64,000 nt of DNA from Cupriavidus taiwanensis LMG 19424 (GTDB lineage Bacteria; Pseudomonadota; Gammaproteobacteria; Burkholderiales; Burkholderiaceae): NCBI RefSeq assembly GCF_000069785.1, contig NC_010528.1, positions 2,418,001 to 2,482,000 on the forward strand, given 5' to 3'. Shown piece by piece: positions 35,624 to 46,200 of this stretch. The notes below the pieces were generated by a model. That model was given only the letters and a program-made list of their open reading frames with translations, was not told the DNA's origin and ran no database searches. Position 1 is the first letter of the stretch, and every line of letters starts with the position of its first letter. A program made the translations under genes and the position numbers.

Positions 35624-36133
35624 TCAGTAGTTGATGTCCGCGCGGCGGTTCTCGGCCCACGAGGCTTCATCGTGGCCGGTCGCCTTGGGCTTTTCCTTGC
35701 CCAGGCTGACGGCTTCCATCTGGCTGTCGGGCACGCCCATCGAGGCCAGCGAGCGGCGCACGGCCTCGGCGCGCTTCTGGCCCAGCGCCAGGTTGTACTC
35801 GCTGGTGCCGCGTTCGTCGGTGTTGCCCTGGATCAGGATCTTGCGGCCCTGGTTGGTGCCCAGATACTTGGCGTGCGCGCCCAGCATGCCCTGGTAGTCC
35901 GGCTTGACGGTGTAGCTGTCGAAGTCGAAGTAGACGCTGCGCTTGGCCAGCGGGCTGTTCGGGTCGTTGAGCGGGTCGGCCGCGGTCACCGGGGTGACGG
36001 CGCGCGGATCGGCGCCCGTGCCGGCCGTGCCGGCGCCGGCGTTGGCGGTATCGTCGAGCTTGACGCCCGAGCTGCAGGCGCCCAGGGCCAGCAGTGCGGC
36101 AACGGCAAGGGTTTTGGTCATCAGTTGAGGCAT
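35624..36133 (-). CDS. pal: peptidoglycan-associated lipoprotein Pal
   Basis: 169-aa outer-membrane lipoprotein. The lipobox ALGAC places the lipidated Cys at residue 20, and the OmpA-like C-terminal domain carries the peptidoglycan-binding pattern (YFDFDSYTVKPDY, GNTDERGTSEYNLALGQKRAEAV). It anchors the envelope through peptidoglycan, TolB and TolA. Start 36133 has a CAGGAG binding site; 15 bases after tolB. Confidence 0.96.
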   Translation of the reverse strand: MPQLMTKTLAVAALLALGACSSGVKLDDTANAGAGTAGTGADPRAVTPVTAADPLNDPNSPLAKRSVYFDFDSYTVKPDYQGMLGAHAKYLGTNQGRKILIQGNTDERGTSEYNLALGQKRAEAVRRSLASMGVPDSQMEAVSLGKEKPKATGHDEASWAENRRADINY

Positions 36134-36148
36134 GGTGAATGACTCCTG

Positions 36149-37522
36149 TTATTGCATGAAAGGACCCCAGGACGGCTCGCGAACATCGCCGGACTGGAGG
36201 GACAGAACCTGCCGGGTACGCCCGTCAGTGGATACCGCCGCCAGCACCGCGCGACCGCCCACGCGGGTGGCATAAAGGATGTACTTGCCGTTGGCGGCGA
36301 AGCTGGGCGCCTCGTCGTTGGCCGTATCGGTCAGCGACGTCACGTCGCCATTGGTCAGGTCCTGCAACTGCAGCTTGAAGCCGCCCGCGCGCGAAATGTA
36401 CGCCAGGTACTTGCCATCCGGCGAAATGCGCGGGCTGACGTTGTAGCTGCCCTTGAACGTGACGCGCTGCGCCCCGCCGCCCTCCTCGCCGGAGGCGGGC
36501 ATGCGGTAGATCTGCGGCGCACCGCCGCGATCGCTGGTGAAATAGATGCTCTTGCCGTCGGGCGAGTACTGCGGCTCGGTGTCGATGGCGCTGCTGCGCG
36601 ACAGGCGGCGGATGCCCGAACCGTCGGCATTGACCTGGTAGACCTGGGTATTGCCGTCGCGCGACAGCGCCAGCGCCAGGTGGCGGCCGTCCGGCGACCA
36701 CGACGGCGCGCTGTTGTTGCCCTTCTGGTTCGACACCAGCGTGCGCTTGCCGCTGGCCAGGTCATGCACATAGACCACCGGCTTCTTGGCCTCGAACGAG
36801 ACGTAGGCCACGCGCGCGCCGTCCGGCGACCACGACGGCGAGATGATGGGCTCGTTGCTGGTCAGCGCCACCTGGGCGTTCTGCCCGTCGGAGTCGGAGA
36901 TCAGCAGCTGGTAGCGGCCGCCCACCTTCGACACGTAGGACAGGCGCGTGGCAAACACGCCGCGCTCGCCCAGCAGCTTTTCATAGATGTAGTCGGCGAT
37001 CTTGTGCGCGGTCACGCGCAGTTGCGACTGGTTCACGGTGAAGGCCAGCCCGCCGAGGCTCTGGCCCTTGACGGTGTCGTACAGGCGGAAGCGCACTTCG
37101 TACTTGCCGCCCGCGGCCGGCGTCACGCTGCCGGCGACGAAGGCATCGGCGCCGCGCGCCTTCCAGCTGCCCAGGTCGACATTGGCGGACTCGGCCACGG
37201 TGGCGCCGCCCGGGTCGACGTTGCGGAAACGGCCGCTGCGGGCCAGATCCGAACGGATGATCGCGGTCAGGTTCTGCGGGGCCTGGGCCTCGCCCTGGAA
37301 GTTGGCGGTGGCCACCGGGAACTGGCTGCTGCCAACCCCGGAGATCTCAACATTGAGCTGTGCGTGCGCGGCGCCCGCGGCCAGGGTCATGGCCGCGGCC
37401 AGCCACGCCATCAGCGCGCGCCGGCCCGCCAGCGGCGCCGGCCGCCCGGGCACTCGGGATGCGGGGAAATTTGCGTTGTGCCGCCTCGCGGACAGCCAGT
37501 TGGGGGCCCAAAGCTTTCGCAT
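36149..37522 (-). CDS. tolB: Tol-Pal system beta-propeller protein TolB
   Basis: 457-aa periplasmic protein: long signal region (residues 1 to about 55, hydrophobic core [17 protein letters not shown]), an N-terminal alpha/beta domain, then a six-bladed WD-like propeller of [19 protein letters not shown] repeats. It docks on Pal and TolA. Start 37522 has GAGGAG directly upstream, though a start at the internal Met before the hydrophobic core would give a more ordinary signal peptide. 206-base gap to tolA. Confidence 0.94.
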   Translation of the reverse strand: MRKLWAPNWLSARRHNANFPASRVPGRPAPLAGRRALMAWLAAAMTLAAGAAHAQLNVEISGVGSSQFPVATANFQGEAQAPQNLTAIIRSDLARSGRFRNVDPGGATVAESANVDLGSWKARGADAFVAGSVTPAAGGKYEVRFRLYDTVKGQSLGGLAFTVNQSQLRVTAHKIADYIYEKLLGERGVFATRLSYVSKVGGRYQLLISDSDGQNAQVALTSNEPIISPSWSPDGARVAYVSFEAKKPVVYVHDLASGKRTLVSNQKGNNSAPSWSPDGRHLALALSRDGNTQVYQVNADGSGIRRLSRSSAIDTEPQYSPDGKSIYFTSDRGGAPQIYRMPASGEEGGGAQRVTFKGSYNVSPRISPDGKYLAYISRAGGFKLQLQDLTNGDVTSLTDTANDEAPSFAANGKYILYATRVGGRAVLAAVSTDGRTRQVLSLQSGDVREPSWGPFMQ

Positions 37523-37728
37523 GCTGCTCCTCAGTCGATTTCAAGTTTCGTCGGGCACGACAGGCAATCGGCAACACGGGCAAATGCGGCATTGCAGCGC
37601 GTGGCGCATGCCCCGTCTGCGTGCATACCGCACCGTCGGCTGCGTCAGGCAACCTGTCATGCTAGCGCTGGGACCGGAACCCGGCGATGAAGGTTGCATT
37701 ATGTTGCAAATCATGCCGTGCCGGTCAC

Positions 37729-38829
37729 TCAGTCCTTCGGCCGGAAGGTAATGGTGAAGCTGGCCGGCGCCTTGCCGTTCTCGTCGCGCGGCAGCGGATC
37801 GGAACGCTCGACCGCGCGCAGCACGGCATTGTCCCAGCCGGAGTTGCCGCTGGACTTGGACAGCCGCGCCGACAGCAGCGAACCGTCCGGCGCCAGCTGC
37901 ACCGAGACCACCGCGGTCGGGTTGCCCGGCACGTCCTCGGTAAAGACGATGTTCGGCTTGACGCGGCGGCGCACGCGGTCGGCATAGCCTGGCGACGCCT
38001 TGCCGCCACCGCCGGCACCGGCGCCCGCCGCGTTGCCGACCCCGCCACCGCCGGCGCCCGAGCCGCCGGCCAGCGCCTGCAGGCGCGCCAGTTCGCTCTT
38101 GCGCTGGGCATTGGCGGCGGCCTCGCGGTTGGCCTTGGCCTCGGCATCCGCCTTGGCCTTGGCGTCGGCCTGGGCCTTCGCCTTGGCGTCCGCCTGGGCC
38201 TTGGCCTTGGCATCCGCCTGGGCTTTTGCCTTGGCCTCGGCGGCTTCCTTGCGCTCGCGCTCGGCCTGTTCCTTGCGATCCTGCTCCTGCTGCGCGGCCT
38301 TCTTCTTCGCGTCTTCCTTGCGCTGCGCTTCCTTGCGCTCGGCCTCGCGCCGCTCGGCTTCCTTGCGGTCGGCCTCCTTGCGCAGCGCTTCCTTGCGCGC
38401 CTCTTCCTTGCGTGCTTCTTCCTTGCGTGCTTCTTCCTTGCGCTCGGCCTCCTTGCGGGCCGCTTCCTTGCGCTCGGCTTCTTCGCGCGCGGCCGCCTCG
38501 GCGCGGCGCTTCTTCTGTTCCAGCGCGATGTCGGCGTCGTCCTCGACCTTGCTCTTTACCTGGGGCGGCGGCGGCGCCGGACGCGGCTGCACCACCGGCT
38601 CGGGTTCGGGCTGTGGCTGTGGCTGCGGCCGCGGCGGCGGGGGCGCGGTGGCGGCGGGAATTTCCTCCCACAATTCGGCCTCGGCCCCGACCGGGGTGCT
38701 GCTCTGCCAGCTCACGCCGTAGTACAGCACGACAGCCAGCAGCAGATGCATGAGCAGCGCGAGCAGGAAGGAACGCAGGGTTCCCCGCTCCTTGACCGGC
38801 TGGTAGGGATAGGCGGCGGCGGTCGTCAT
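37729..38829 (-). CDS. tolA: cell envelope protein TolA
   Basis: 366-aa energy transducer: membrane anchor at about residues 20-43, Pro-rich stretch, a very long charged helical domain (about residues 85-235) and the C-terminal TolA/TonB-like domain (VRRRVKPNIVF to end). The helix is built from repeats: EARKE-type 5-residue units and three copies of KAQADAKA-type 8-residue units, with matching DNA repeats at about 38390-38470 and 38155-38225. Start 38829 (MTTAAAY) chosen as first ATG. Confidence 0.93.
   Translation of the reverse strand: MTTAAAYPYQPVKERGTLRSFLLALLMHLLLAVVLYYGVSWQSSTPVGAEAELWEEIPAATAPPPPRPQPQPQPEPEPVVQPRPAPPPPQVKSKVEDDADIALEQKKRRAEAAAREEAERKEAARKEAERKEEARKEEARKEEARKEALRKEADRKEAERREAERKEAQRKEDAKKKAAQQEQDRKEQAERERKEAAEAKAKAQADAKAKAQADAKAKAQADAKAKADAEAKANREAAANAQRKSELARLQALAGGSGAGGGGVGNAAGAGAGGGGKASPGYADRVRRRVKPNIVFTEDVPGNPTAVVSVQLAPDGSLLSARLSKSSGNSGWDNAVLRAVERSDPLPRDENGKAPASFTITFRPKD
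38155..38475. repeat. in-gene tandem repeats of tolA
   Basis: Two blocks: a 15-bp unit (TTCCTTGCGTGCTTC type) repeated about four to five times around 38395-38470, and a 24-bp unit repeated three times around 38155-38225. Both keep the reading frame, so copy changes would only alter helix length. Confidence 0.75.
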
Positions 38830-38865
38830 CAGGCGCAACGGCAATCGGATAGGCGCTTCAATGCG

Positions 38866-39309
38866 TCAGGAAGTCTTGGACTTGACCATCAGGCCCACGC
38901 GCTTGACGCCGTCGGCCTTCAGGATGGACATCACGTCCAGCACCGCTTCGTACTTGACCGCGCGGTCGGCTGCGATCACCACCGGCTGGTCGGGGTTCTC
39001 GTTCTGGCGCTGGTGAACGAAGTCCAGCAGGCCCTGCTTGTCGAGCTTGCGCTCGAAGGCGTTGCCGGCGTTGTCCTTGCCGCGCGCGGTGAGCTGGCCG
39101 TCTTCATGCACGGTGACGACGATCGGGGGCGCCTTCTGCTGGGGCGTGGCATTGGCCACGGTGGGCAGGTCGACGGTGGCGGGGCTGACGATCGGCGCGG
39201 CCACCATGAAGATGACCAGCAGCACGAGCATGACGTCGATATACGGCACGACGTTGATCTCGGCGCTGGCCCGGCGGCGCGAGCCGCCGCGGCGCTGAAT
39301 GGCTGCCAT
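38866..39309 (-). CDS. tolR: Tol-Pal protein TolR
   Basis: 147-aa ExbD/TolR protein with one membrane helix (about residues 22-43) whose conserved Asp (PYIDVMLVLLVIFM) takes part in proton flow with TolQ, and a periplasmic C-terminal domain. The N-terminus is strongly basic. It lies between tolQ (60-base gap) and tolA. Confidence 0.95.
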   Translation of the reverse strand: MAAIQRRGGSRRRASAEINVVPYIDVMLVLLVIFMVAAPIVSPATVDLPTVANATPQQKAPPIVVTVHEDGQLTARGKDNAGNAFERKLDKQGLLDFVHQRQNENPDQPVVIAADRAVKYEAVLDVMSILKADGVKRVGLMVKSKTS

Positions 39310-39369
39310 TGCAGGACTCCTGGAAACGCCGGCCCGGGGTCAGGCCCGGACCGTAGATAGGGAATACGG

Positions 39370-40049
39370 TTAGCGGGTCTGCCGCTGCAGGATGTTCAGG
39401 AACTCTTCCATGAAGCTCTCGAACCGGATCGCCAGCCGATCGATTTCGGTCGCATAGCGGTTGTAGGCGATCACCGCGGGGATGGCCGCGAACAGGCCGA
39501 TCGCGGTGGCCACCAGCGCTTCGGCAATGCCGGGCGCCACCGAGGCAAGCGTCGCCTGCTGCACGTTCGACAGCCCGCGGAAGGCGTTCATGATCCCCCA
39601 CACCGTGCCGAACAGGCCGATATACGGGCTCACCGAGCCGACCGAAGCCAGGAACGGCAAATGCGATTCGAGCACGTCCATCTCGCGCTGGTAGGCCGCA
39701 CGCATGGCACGGCGCGCGGCGTCGAGCAGCGCGCCGGCCTCGTTGCCGCGCTCGCGCGCTTTCAGGAACTCGCCCATGCCGGATTCGAAGATCCGTTCCA
39801 GCGCACCGGTGTTGTGGCGGTTGTTGACGGCGCTGTTATAGAGGGCCTGCAGATCGCCGCCGGCCCAGAAGTCGCGCTCGAAGCCTTCGGTCTGGGTGCG
39901 CGCCGAACGCACCGCCAGGTGCTTGCGGAAGATATAGGTCCACGAAAACAGCGACATGACGAGCAACAGCGCCATGACGGCCTGTGCCAGCACGCTGGCG
40001 TGGAGCACCAGCGTTACGATCGACATGTCTTGCGTGACGGTCACGGGAT

Positions 40050-40053
<4 letters not shown>
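39370..40053 (-). CDS. tolQ: Tol-Pal motor protein TolQ
   Basis: 227-aa MotA/TolQ/ExbB-family proton channel with three membrane helices: about residues 17-39, then about 130-155 and 168-195 (the latter containing GLFGTVWGIMNAF and ATAIGLFAAIPAV). Five TolQ surround two TolR to power TolA. Its ATG overlaps the ybgC stop in an ATGA junction. Confidence 0.96.
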
Positions 40054-40454
<401 letters not shown>

Positions 40455-40624
40455 GGCCGCGATTGTAACGGAGAGCGATACCCGTTTCGTGTAAACCCGC
40501 AGGACGACTTTGCAACAGCAAGTTGCTGGCCAGGGCCTCGCCAGCCCTTGCCAGCCCTTGGCTGGCGGGTCCATGGCTTGCGGCGGGCGGCCGCCTCGCG
40601 CTACACTGCGCGCAACCATTCCAT

Positions 40625-40745
40625 CTTGCGCGACTGGCGAAGTCAGTGGGCACTACCACGAGGAAGCGCAAGTTCTCTGGCGTGAAGTTTCCAACGCCAT
40701 GGCGTTGACGCGAGTCATGCCTGCCGCTCGCCTGGGCAGCGAATG
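40625..40745 (+). promoter_or_regulatory. ZTP (pfl) riboswitch upstream of glyA
   Basis: The region matches the pfl/ZTP motif: GCGACTGGCG at 40629-40639, a GTGGG...CCAC hairpin at 40646-40660, a variable hairpin with GGCG...CGCC arms near 40679-40698, and the hallmark CCGCTCGCCTGGGCA at about 40724-40738. ZTP riboswitches sense the folate-stress alarmone ZTP/ZMP and switch on one-carbon genes; glyA is a known target. A hairpin at 40750-40765 (GCAGGG-TGCG-CCCTGC) follows and could belong to the expression platform. No run of T after it, so translational control is as likely as termination. Confidence 0.85.
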
Positions 40746-40868
40746 GGAAGCAGGGTGCGCCCTGCGCCGACGGCCAAACCGCCGCCGGTGCCGGTCGCCG
40801 CTAGCCTTCCCCGCGCGCCCTACCCCCGATGCCTGAATCGGATTCCCTTTTTTCAGACGAGTTTCGCC

Positions 40869-42116
40869 ATGTTCGAACGCAGCCGTTTTACGATCGACCA
40901 GATCGACCCCGAGGTCTTTGCCGCCATCCAGCAGGAAAACCAGCGCCAGGAAGACCACATCGAGCTGATCGCCTCCGAGAACTACACCTCGCCCGCGGTG
41001 ATGGCCGCGCAGGGTTCGCAGCTGACCAACAAGTATGCCGAGGGCTATCCCGGCAAGCGCTACTACGGCGGTTGCGAGTACGTCGACATCGTCGAGCAGC
41101 TGGCCATTGATCGCGTCAAGCAGCTGTTCGGCGCCGAGGCCGCCAACGTGCAGCCCAACTCGGGCTCGCAGGCCAACCAGGGCGTGTACTTCGCCGTGCT
41201 CAAGCCGGGCGACACCATCATGGGCATGAGCCTGGCCGAAGGCGGCCACCTGACCCACGGCATGGCGCTGAACATGAGCGGCAAGTGGTTCAACGTGGTC
41301 AGCTACGGCCTGAACGCCCAGGAAGACATCGACTACGACGCGCTGGAAAAGCTGGCGCAAGAGAAGAAGCCCAAGCTGATCATCGCCGGTGCCTCGGCCT
41401 TCGCGCTGCGCATCGACTTCGAGCGCATCGGCAAGGTGGCCAAGTCGATCGGCGCCTATTTCATGGTCGACATGGCCCACTACGCCGGCCTGATCGCCGC
41501 GGGCGTCTACCCGAACCCGGTTCCGCACGCCGACTTCGTCACCACCACCACCCACAAGAGCCTGCGCGGCCCGCGCGGCGGCGTGATCCTGATGAAGGCC
41601 GAGCACGAGAAGGCGATCAACTCGTCGATCTTCCCCGGCATCCAGGGCGGCCCGCTGATGCACGTAATCGCCGGCAAGGCGGTGGCGTTCAAGGAAGCGC
41701 TGACGCCGGAATTCAAGGCCTACCAGCAGCAGGTGGTGAAGAACGCCGCGGTGCTGGCCGAGACCCTGATCGCGCGCGGCCTGCGCATCGTCTCGGGCCG
41801 CACCGAGAGCCACGTGATGCTGGTCGACCTGCGCGCCAAGAACATCACCGGCAAGGAAGCCGAGCGCATCCTGGGCGAGGCGCACCTGACCGTGAACAAG
41901 AACGCGATTCCGAACGACCCGGAAAAGCCGTTCGTCACCTCGGGCATCCGCGTCGGCTCGCCGGCCATGACCACGCGCGGCTTCAAGGAAGAAGAAGCCC
42001 GCATCGTCGGCAACCTGATCGCCGACGTGCTGGACAACCCGCACGACGCCGCCAACATCGCCGCGGTGCGCGAGCAGGTGTCGGCCCTGACCAAGCGTTT
42101 CCCGGTCTACGGCTGA
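40869..42116 (+). CDS. glyA: serine hydroxymethyltransferase
   Basis: 415-aa PLP enzyme that converts serine and tetrahydrofolate to glycine and 5,10-methylene-tetrahydrofolate. [14 protein letters not shown], the [16 protein letters not shown] block, [13 protein letters not shown] and the PLP-lysine motif [14 protein letters not shown] are intact. ATG 40869 is the family start. Control by the upstream ZTP riboswitch links it to purine and folate status. Confidence 0.97.
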   Translation: MFERSRFTIDQIDPEVFAAIQQENQRQEDHIELIASENYTSPAVMAAQGSQLTNKYAEGYPGKRYYGGCEYVDIVEQLAIDRVKQLFGAEAANVQPNSGSQANQGVYFAVLKPGDTIMGMSLAEGGHLTHGMALNMSGKWFNVVSYGLNAQEDIDYDALEKLAQEKKPKLIIAGASAFALRIDFERIGKVAKSIGAYFMVDMAHYAGLIAAGVYPNPVPHADFVTTTTHKSLRGPRGGVILMKAEHEKAINSSIFPGIQGGPLMHVIAGKAVAFKEALTPEFKAYQQQVVKNAAVLAETLIARGLRIVSGRTESHVMLVDLRAKNITGKEAERILGEAHLTVNKNAIPNDPEKPFVTSGIRVGSPAMTTRGFKEEEARIVGNLIADVLDNPHDAANIAAVREQVSALTKRFPVYG

Positions 42117-42159
42117 CGGTACCAGGCCGCCCGCGCGCACGCATGGGCGGCCGGCAGCT

Positions 42160-42190
42160 CCGCGGTCCACCCCCACGGGGCGGACCGCGG
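42160..42190 (+). other. long hairpin between glyA and nrdR
   Basis: 9-bp arms (42160-42168 and 42182-42190) enclose a C-run and a G-run that extend the stem. No T-run follows. It could be a processing or attenuation element in a glyA-nrdR transcript. Confidence 0.5.
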
Positions 42191-42266
42191 GCCTCGCCAA
42201 CCCGCCCTGCCGCCGCAGAACGACAACACGGACAAGGCGATGGGGTTCAACTGAAGGTGGTCCGGC

Positions 42267-42731
42267 ATGAAATGCCCCTTTTGCGGTCATTCCAATACCC
42301 AGGTTCTCGACACGCGCATGTCGGAAGACGGCGATGCCGTGCGCCGGCGCCGCCGCTGCGAGGCCTGCGACCGCCGCTTCACCACCTATGAGCGGATCGA
42401 GCTGTTCTTCCCCGCCATCGTCAAGAAAAACGGCTCGCGCGTGGACTACGCCCGTGCCAAGCTGAAGGATTCGATGCGGCTGGCGTTGCGCAAGCGCCCG
42501 GTCTCGGCCGAAGCCATCGACGAAGCCATCACCCGGATCGAGGAAAAGCTGCTGGCCCTGGGCGAAAAGGAAATCCCCAGCAGCCAGGTCGGCGAGCTGG
42601 TGATGCGCGAGCTGCGCAAGCTCGACAAGATCGCCTATATCCGCTTTGCCTCGGTGTACCGCAGCTTTGAAGACGTGTCCGAATTCTCGGACGTGCTGGC
42701 GGAAGTCACCGCCGGCAGCGGCAAGCGCTGA
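42267..42731 (+). CDS. nrdR: transcriptional repressor NrdR
   Basis: 154-aa zinc-ribbon plus ATP-cone repressor of ribonucleotide reductase genes. The N-terminal zinc fingers are CPFCG (residue 3) and CEACDRR (residue 31), with the [18 protein letters not shown] block typical; ATP cone from about residue 50. The glyA-nrdR order is common in beta-proteobacteria. Confidence 0.96.
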
Positions 42732-42746
42732 CGTCCGCGTTTTCCG

Positions 42747-43205
42747 CTACCAGCACTGCGCCGACGCCACGCCGGCGCGCATCCCGGTGTTCCCCTGCAG
42801 CCCCAGGTGGTTAAGGGTATAGCTGCCGCAGTCGTCCCCCGCCTGCGCGCCGACGGGCGTTGCCGTCGCGGTATAGCTGGTGGCCGGATTGCCCGCCACA
42901 ACCGTCAGCTGGTAGTACGCCTGCGCGCCCGACTGGATCTGCACCGGGAAAGCCGCGCCGGCATAGCCCAGCGCGGCAGGCGTGCCGCCATAGACGTTCT
43001 GCGTGCTGAACAGCCGCTCCTGGCGCGCCGCGAGATCGAGCAAAGCGGTCCTGGCGTCGGTGCGGCGCGACTTGCGCACATGCTCCGTGTAGGACGGATA
43101 GGCGATCGCGGCCAGGATCGCGGCGATCGCCACCGCGATCATCAGTTCGATCAGCGTGAAGCCCGCGGCGGCGCGGCGCGGCGATGGGAAGGCAGTCTGG
43201 TTCAT
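42747..43205 (-). CDS. type IV minor pilin, PilE-like
   Basis: 152-aa prepilin: leader about 15 residues (PRRAAAG), cleavage before FTLIELMIAVAIAAILAAIAYP with Glu5 conserved, then a globular domain ending in a disulfide-type loop (DDCGSYTL and C-terminal QCW). Similar to PilE/ComP-like minor pilins that follow pilY1 in Pseudomonas. Last gene of the left minor-pilin operon, five bases after pilY1. Probably cleaved by PilD and built into the pilus tip. Confidence 0.87.
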   Translation of the reverse strand: MNQTAFPSPRRAAAGFTLIELMIAVAIAAILAAIAYPSYTEHVRKSRRTDARTALLDLAARQERLFSTQNVYGGTPAALGYAGAAFPVQIQSGAQAYYQLTVVAGNPATSYTATATPVGAQAGDDCGSYTLNHLGLQGNTGMRAGVASAQCW

Positions 43206-43210
43206 GGTGG

Positions 43211-46200
43211 TCAGCGCAGGCGTATCCAGTTGAGGCGGGCGCCGGCGCCATTGGCGCCGGGGTTGATCTGCGTGATGGCGCCGCTGCCGCCCACGGTCTG
43301 CTGCACCAGGTAGGGCCGCTTCTTCGCGGTCACCACCGACGGCGTGCCGGTGCCGCTCAGGCCGATGCCGCTGACAATGCCGTTGTTCAGCAGCGGGAAG
43401 GTGCTGCTGTTGGTGCTGCTGAAGAACGACTGCGCGGCCGCGCCGCCCGAGCCCATCGACACGCCCATGGTGAAGCCCGACGGCACCTCGGCATTGCACG
43501 ACAGCGCCTGCGACAGCGCCGAACCGGGCGGGATGGTGGTGTTCACGATCACCATGCCGTAGGCGATCACGGGGTTGTAGATCACCTGCTCGCGCGTCGC
43601 CGCCGGCAGCGGCAGCTGCCAGCCATATTTGTTGTTGCCGCTGGCGCAGGCGGTCGAGCCTTGCCAGCACACCTTGTTGGCGCTGACCGTGCGCACCGTC
43701 ACCGTGCTGCCGGCCGCGCGCCCTTCGGCGGTTATCGATTGCTGCGTCAGATTGGCGCCGGACAGCGGCTGCGTGGCGCTGGCCAGCGACGCGTAGCGCG
43801 CCTGCGCGCCGGCCACTGCGTTCCATGCCGCCATGTCCCAGTCCCACACGCCATACAGCCCCTGCCCGCCCGGCTCGAACACCGCTTCGCTGCCCTGCGT
43901 CTGCTCCAGCCGGCGCCCCGTGCCGAACGCCACCACCACGCGCGGCATCGCCGCGGCGCCGGTTCCTGTGCCGGGCACCGAGCCCACCGCCACCCTGGTG
44001 GTGATCGGCTTGCCGCCGGTCTGCATCAACGGGCTGCTGCTGGCGCGCCAGTGGTCCGGATTGTCCGAGGTCAGATCGAAGCGCCACAGGTTGCCGAACA
44101 CGTCGCCGGCGTAGACGTAGTCGGTAATGTGGTCGCCGTCGAGGTCGGCCGGGGTGACATAGGCAATGCCGTTGCGGCTGCCGGCGCCGGCCGGGTCCTG
44201 CTGCGGGCCGTAGCCGGTGCCGAGATAGCGGAAGCTGCGCGAGCCGTCGGCCGGGTCGACCAGCATGATGAACAGGCCGGCGGAGCCGCTCTTGCTGTTA
44301 AGCCCGTTGCCGAACAGCACCGCCCACTGGCCGTTGTGCAGGCGGCGGATCACGGGCGTGCCGTAGGTGCTGCCGAGGTTGTCGCCGCAAGCGCTGTCGC
44401 CGGTGCACTGCAGCGTGTTGTTCCACTCGCCGATCACCGTGGCGCTGGCCGCCGCCGGGGTATCGCCGAAACGCTCCGGATCGGTCACGTCGAGCGCGTA
44501 GAGCGCGCCGCCGGTCGCGATCGCGGTCTTGCTGGCGAGCGGCCCGCCGCGGTTCGCGCCCGGCCCCAGGCCGCCGACCAGCCAGGTATGCCAGGCACCG
44601 TCGTAGTACAGGTCGCCGGTGCCTGGCGTGGCATCGACAAACAGGTTGTGCACGTATTGCGGCGAACTGTAGGCGAGCGCCGCATTGGTCGAATGGATGG
44701 TGTCGATTACCGCGCCGGGCATGTAGGCCAGCACCTCGCGGCCGTCGTTGGGCTTGTTGGCGTCGTTGCCGACGAAGGCGCCCGCCGCGTTGTAGTAGCC
44801 GGAGCGGAAGCCGTGCAGCAGCCCGTCGTTGGCGCCGACATAGACCACATTGAGCCGCTGCGCCCTGGCTTGCCGGAAGGCGTCATAGCTGCCGGCGGGC
44901 TCGGCCGGACTGGCGCGCTTGTACAAGGCATCGGTCCACGGCCCGCTGTACGGCGATGACGGCGCGCCGACCCAGGCCGGGCTGGAATCGATGATGTCGC
45001 CCAGCACGCCGGTGCGCTTGCGGAACAGCCCTGCGCCGGCCGCGGTCAGCTCCTTGCTGCGGTCCCCGCGCAGGTAGTCGAGGCGGTCGCCGCCCGGCGT
45101 GGCATCGCCCGCGGTCAACCTGGCCTTCAGCGCGGCGGGCAGGTTGGTGTCCCAGCGCAGCGGGATGCCGGCGCTGCCGCTCCAGGTCAGGATCTTCCGG
45201 CTGTCCGGCGCCTGCGCAACCACCGGGGTGCCGGTCGCCGCGCAGTGGCCGCCGGTCAGCGTGCAGTGCGCGTTCCAGTTGGCCACGGTGGCAATCGACA
45301 CCGAGTCGGTGACCGGATCGTAGAGCAGGTTCTGCGCGCTCAGCTCGCCCCACCAGTTGGTCGGATGGTAGTAGGCCAGGTACACCTGCGAGCCGGCCTC
45401 GACCCGCGCCGACTGCTGCACGTTGGTGCCGGCCGAACTGCTCGACTGGCCCACCGGCTCGGCCTTGAAGCAGGTGATCTCGTGCACGTTGCTGCCGCTG
45501 CCGGTCCCCGCGGCAAAGCCGAAGCGCAGCGACGCCGGCACCGGCCCGTTGGCCTGCGTGATGTCCTGGTCGGTGATCACCGGCGTGGCCGCGCCGCCGT
45601 TGTAGCTGTAGGACATGCTCAGCAGCCCGTTCTGGGTCAGCTTGAGCGAATAGACGATGGGAATGCCCCTGGCCCGCGTCGGCTTCGACACCGCCTGCTG
45701 GTTGGCGATCTTGTCGGGCAGGTCGCTGATGCCGAGCATGCGGTAGTTGTAGGCCAGCCGCCGTCCCTTGACATCGCCGCCGTCCTTGCCGCTGCTCCAG
45801 TCCTGCACATAGCCGCGCGCGCAGGTGTTCTGCACCGCCTGCGCGCGCTTGCTGGCGCTCAGGCTGTCGGGGTAATAGGCCGGATAGGCGGCGCGCAGGC
45901 CGGCCCAGTTGGTATCGCCCGAGCCGCGCACGCTGATGCGGTTGGCCTGGAAGGCCGGGCCCGAGTCGGTGTTGTCGGCCTTGTTCGAGAAGTTGCCGAA
46001 CTCGTCGATGCCGATGCCGATATAGCCCCCCGCCACGCCGTCGTAAGCGCCATTGACGTTCGAGCAGCTGTAGCCAAGGCTGCCGCCCAGCCCGCCCACG
46101 GTCGGGCTCTTGCTGCCGTCGGCCAGGTAGAAGCTGATGCCGTCGGCGCCGGTGCCGCGCAGGTTGTCGCCGCCGTAGGTGACGGTGGAGAACGTGACCT

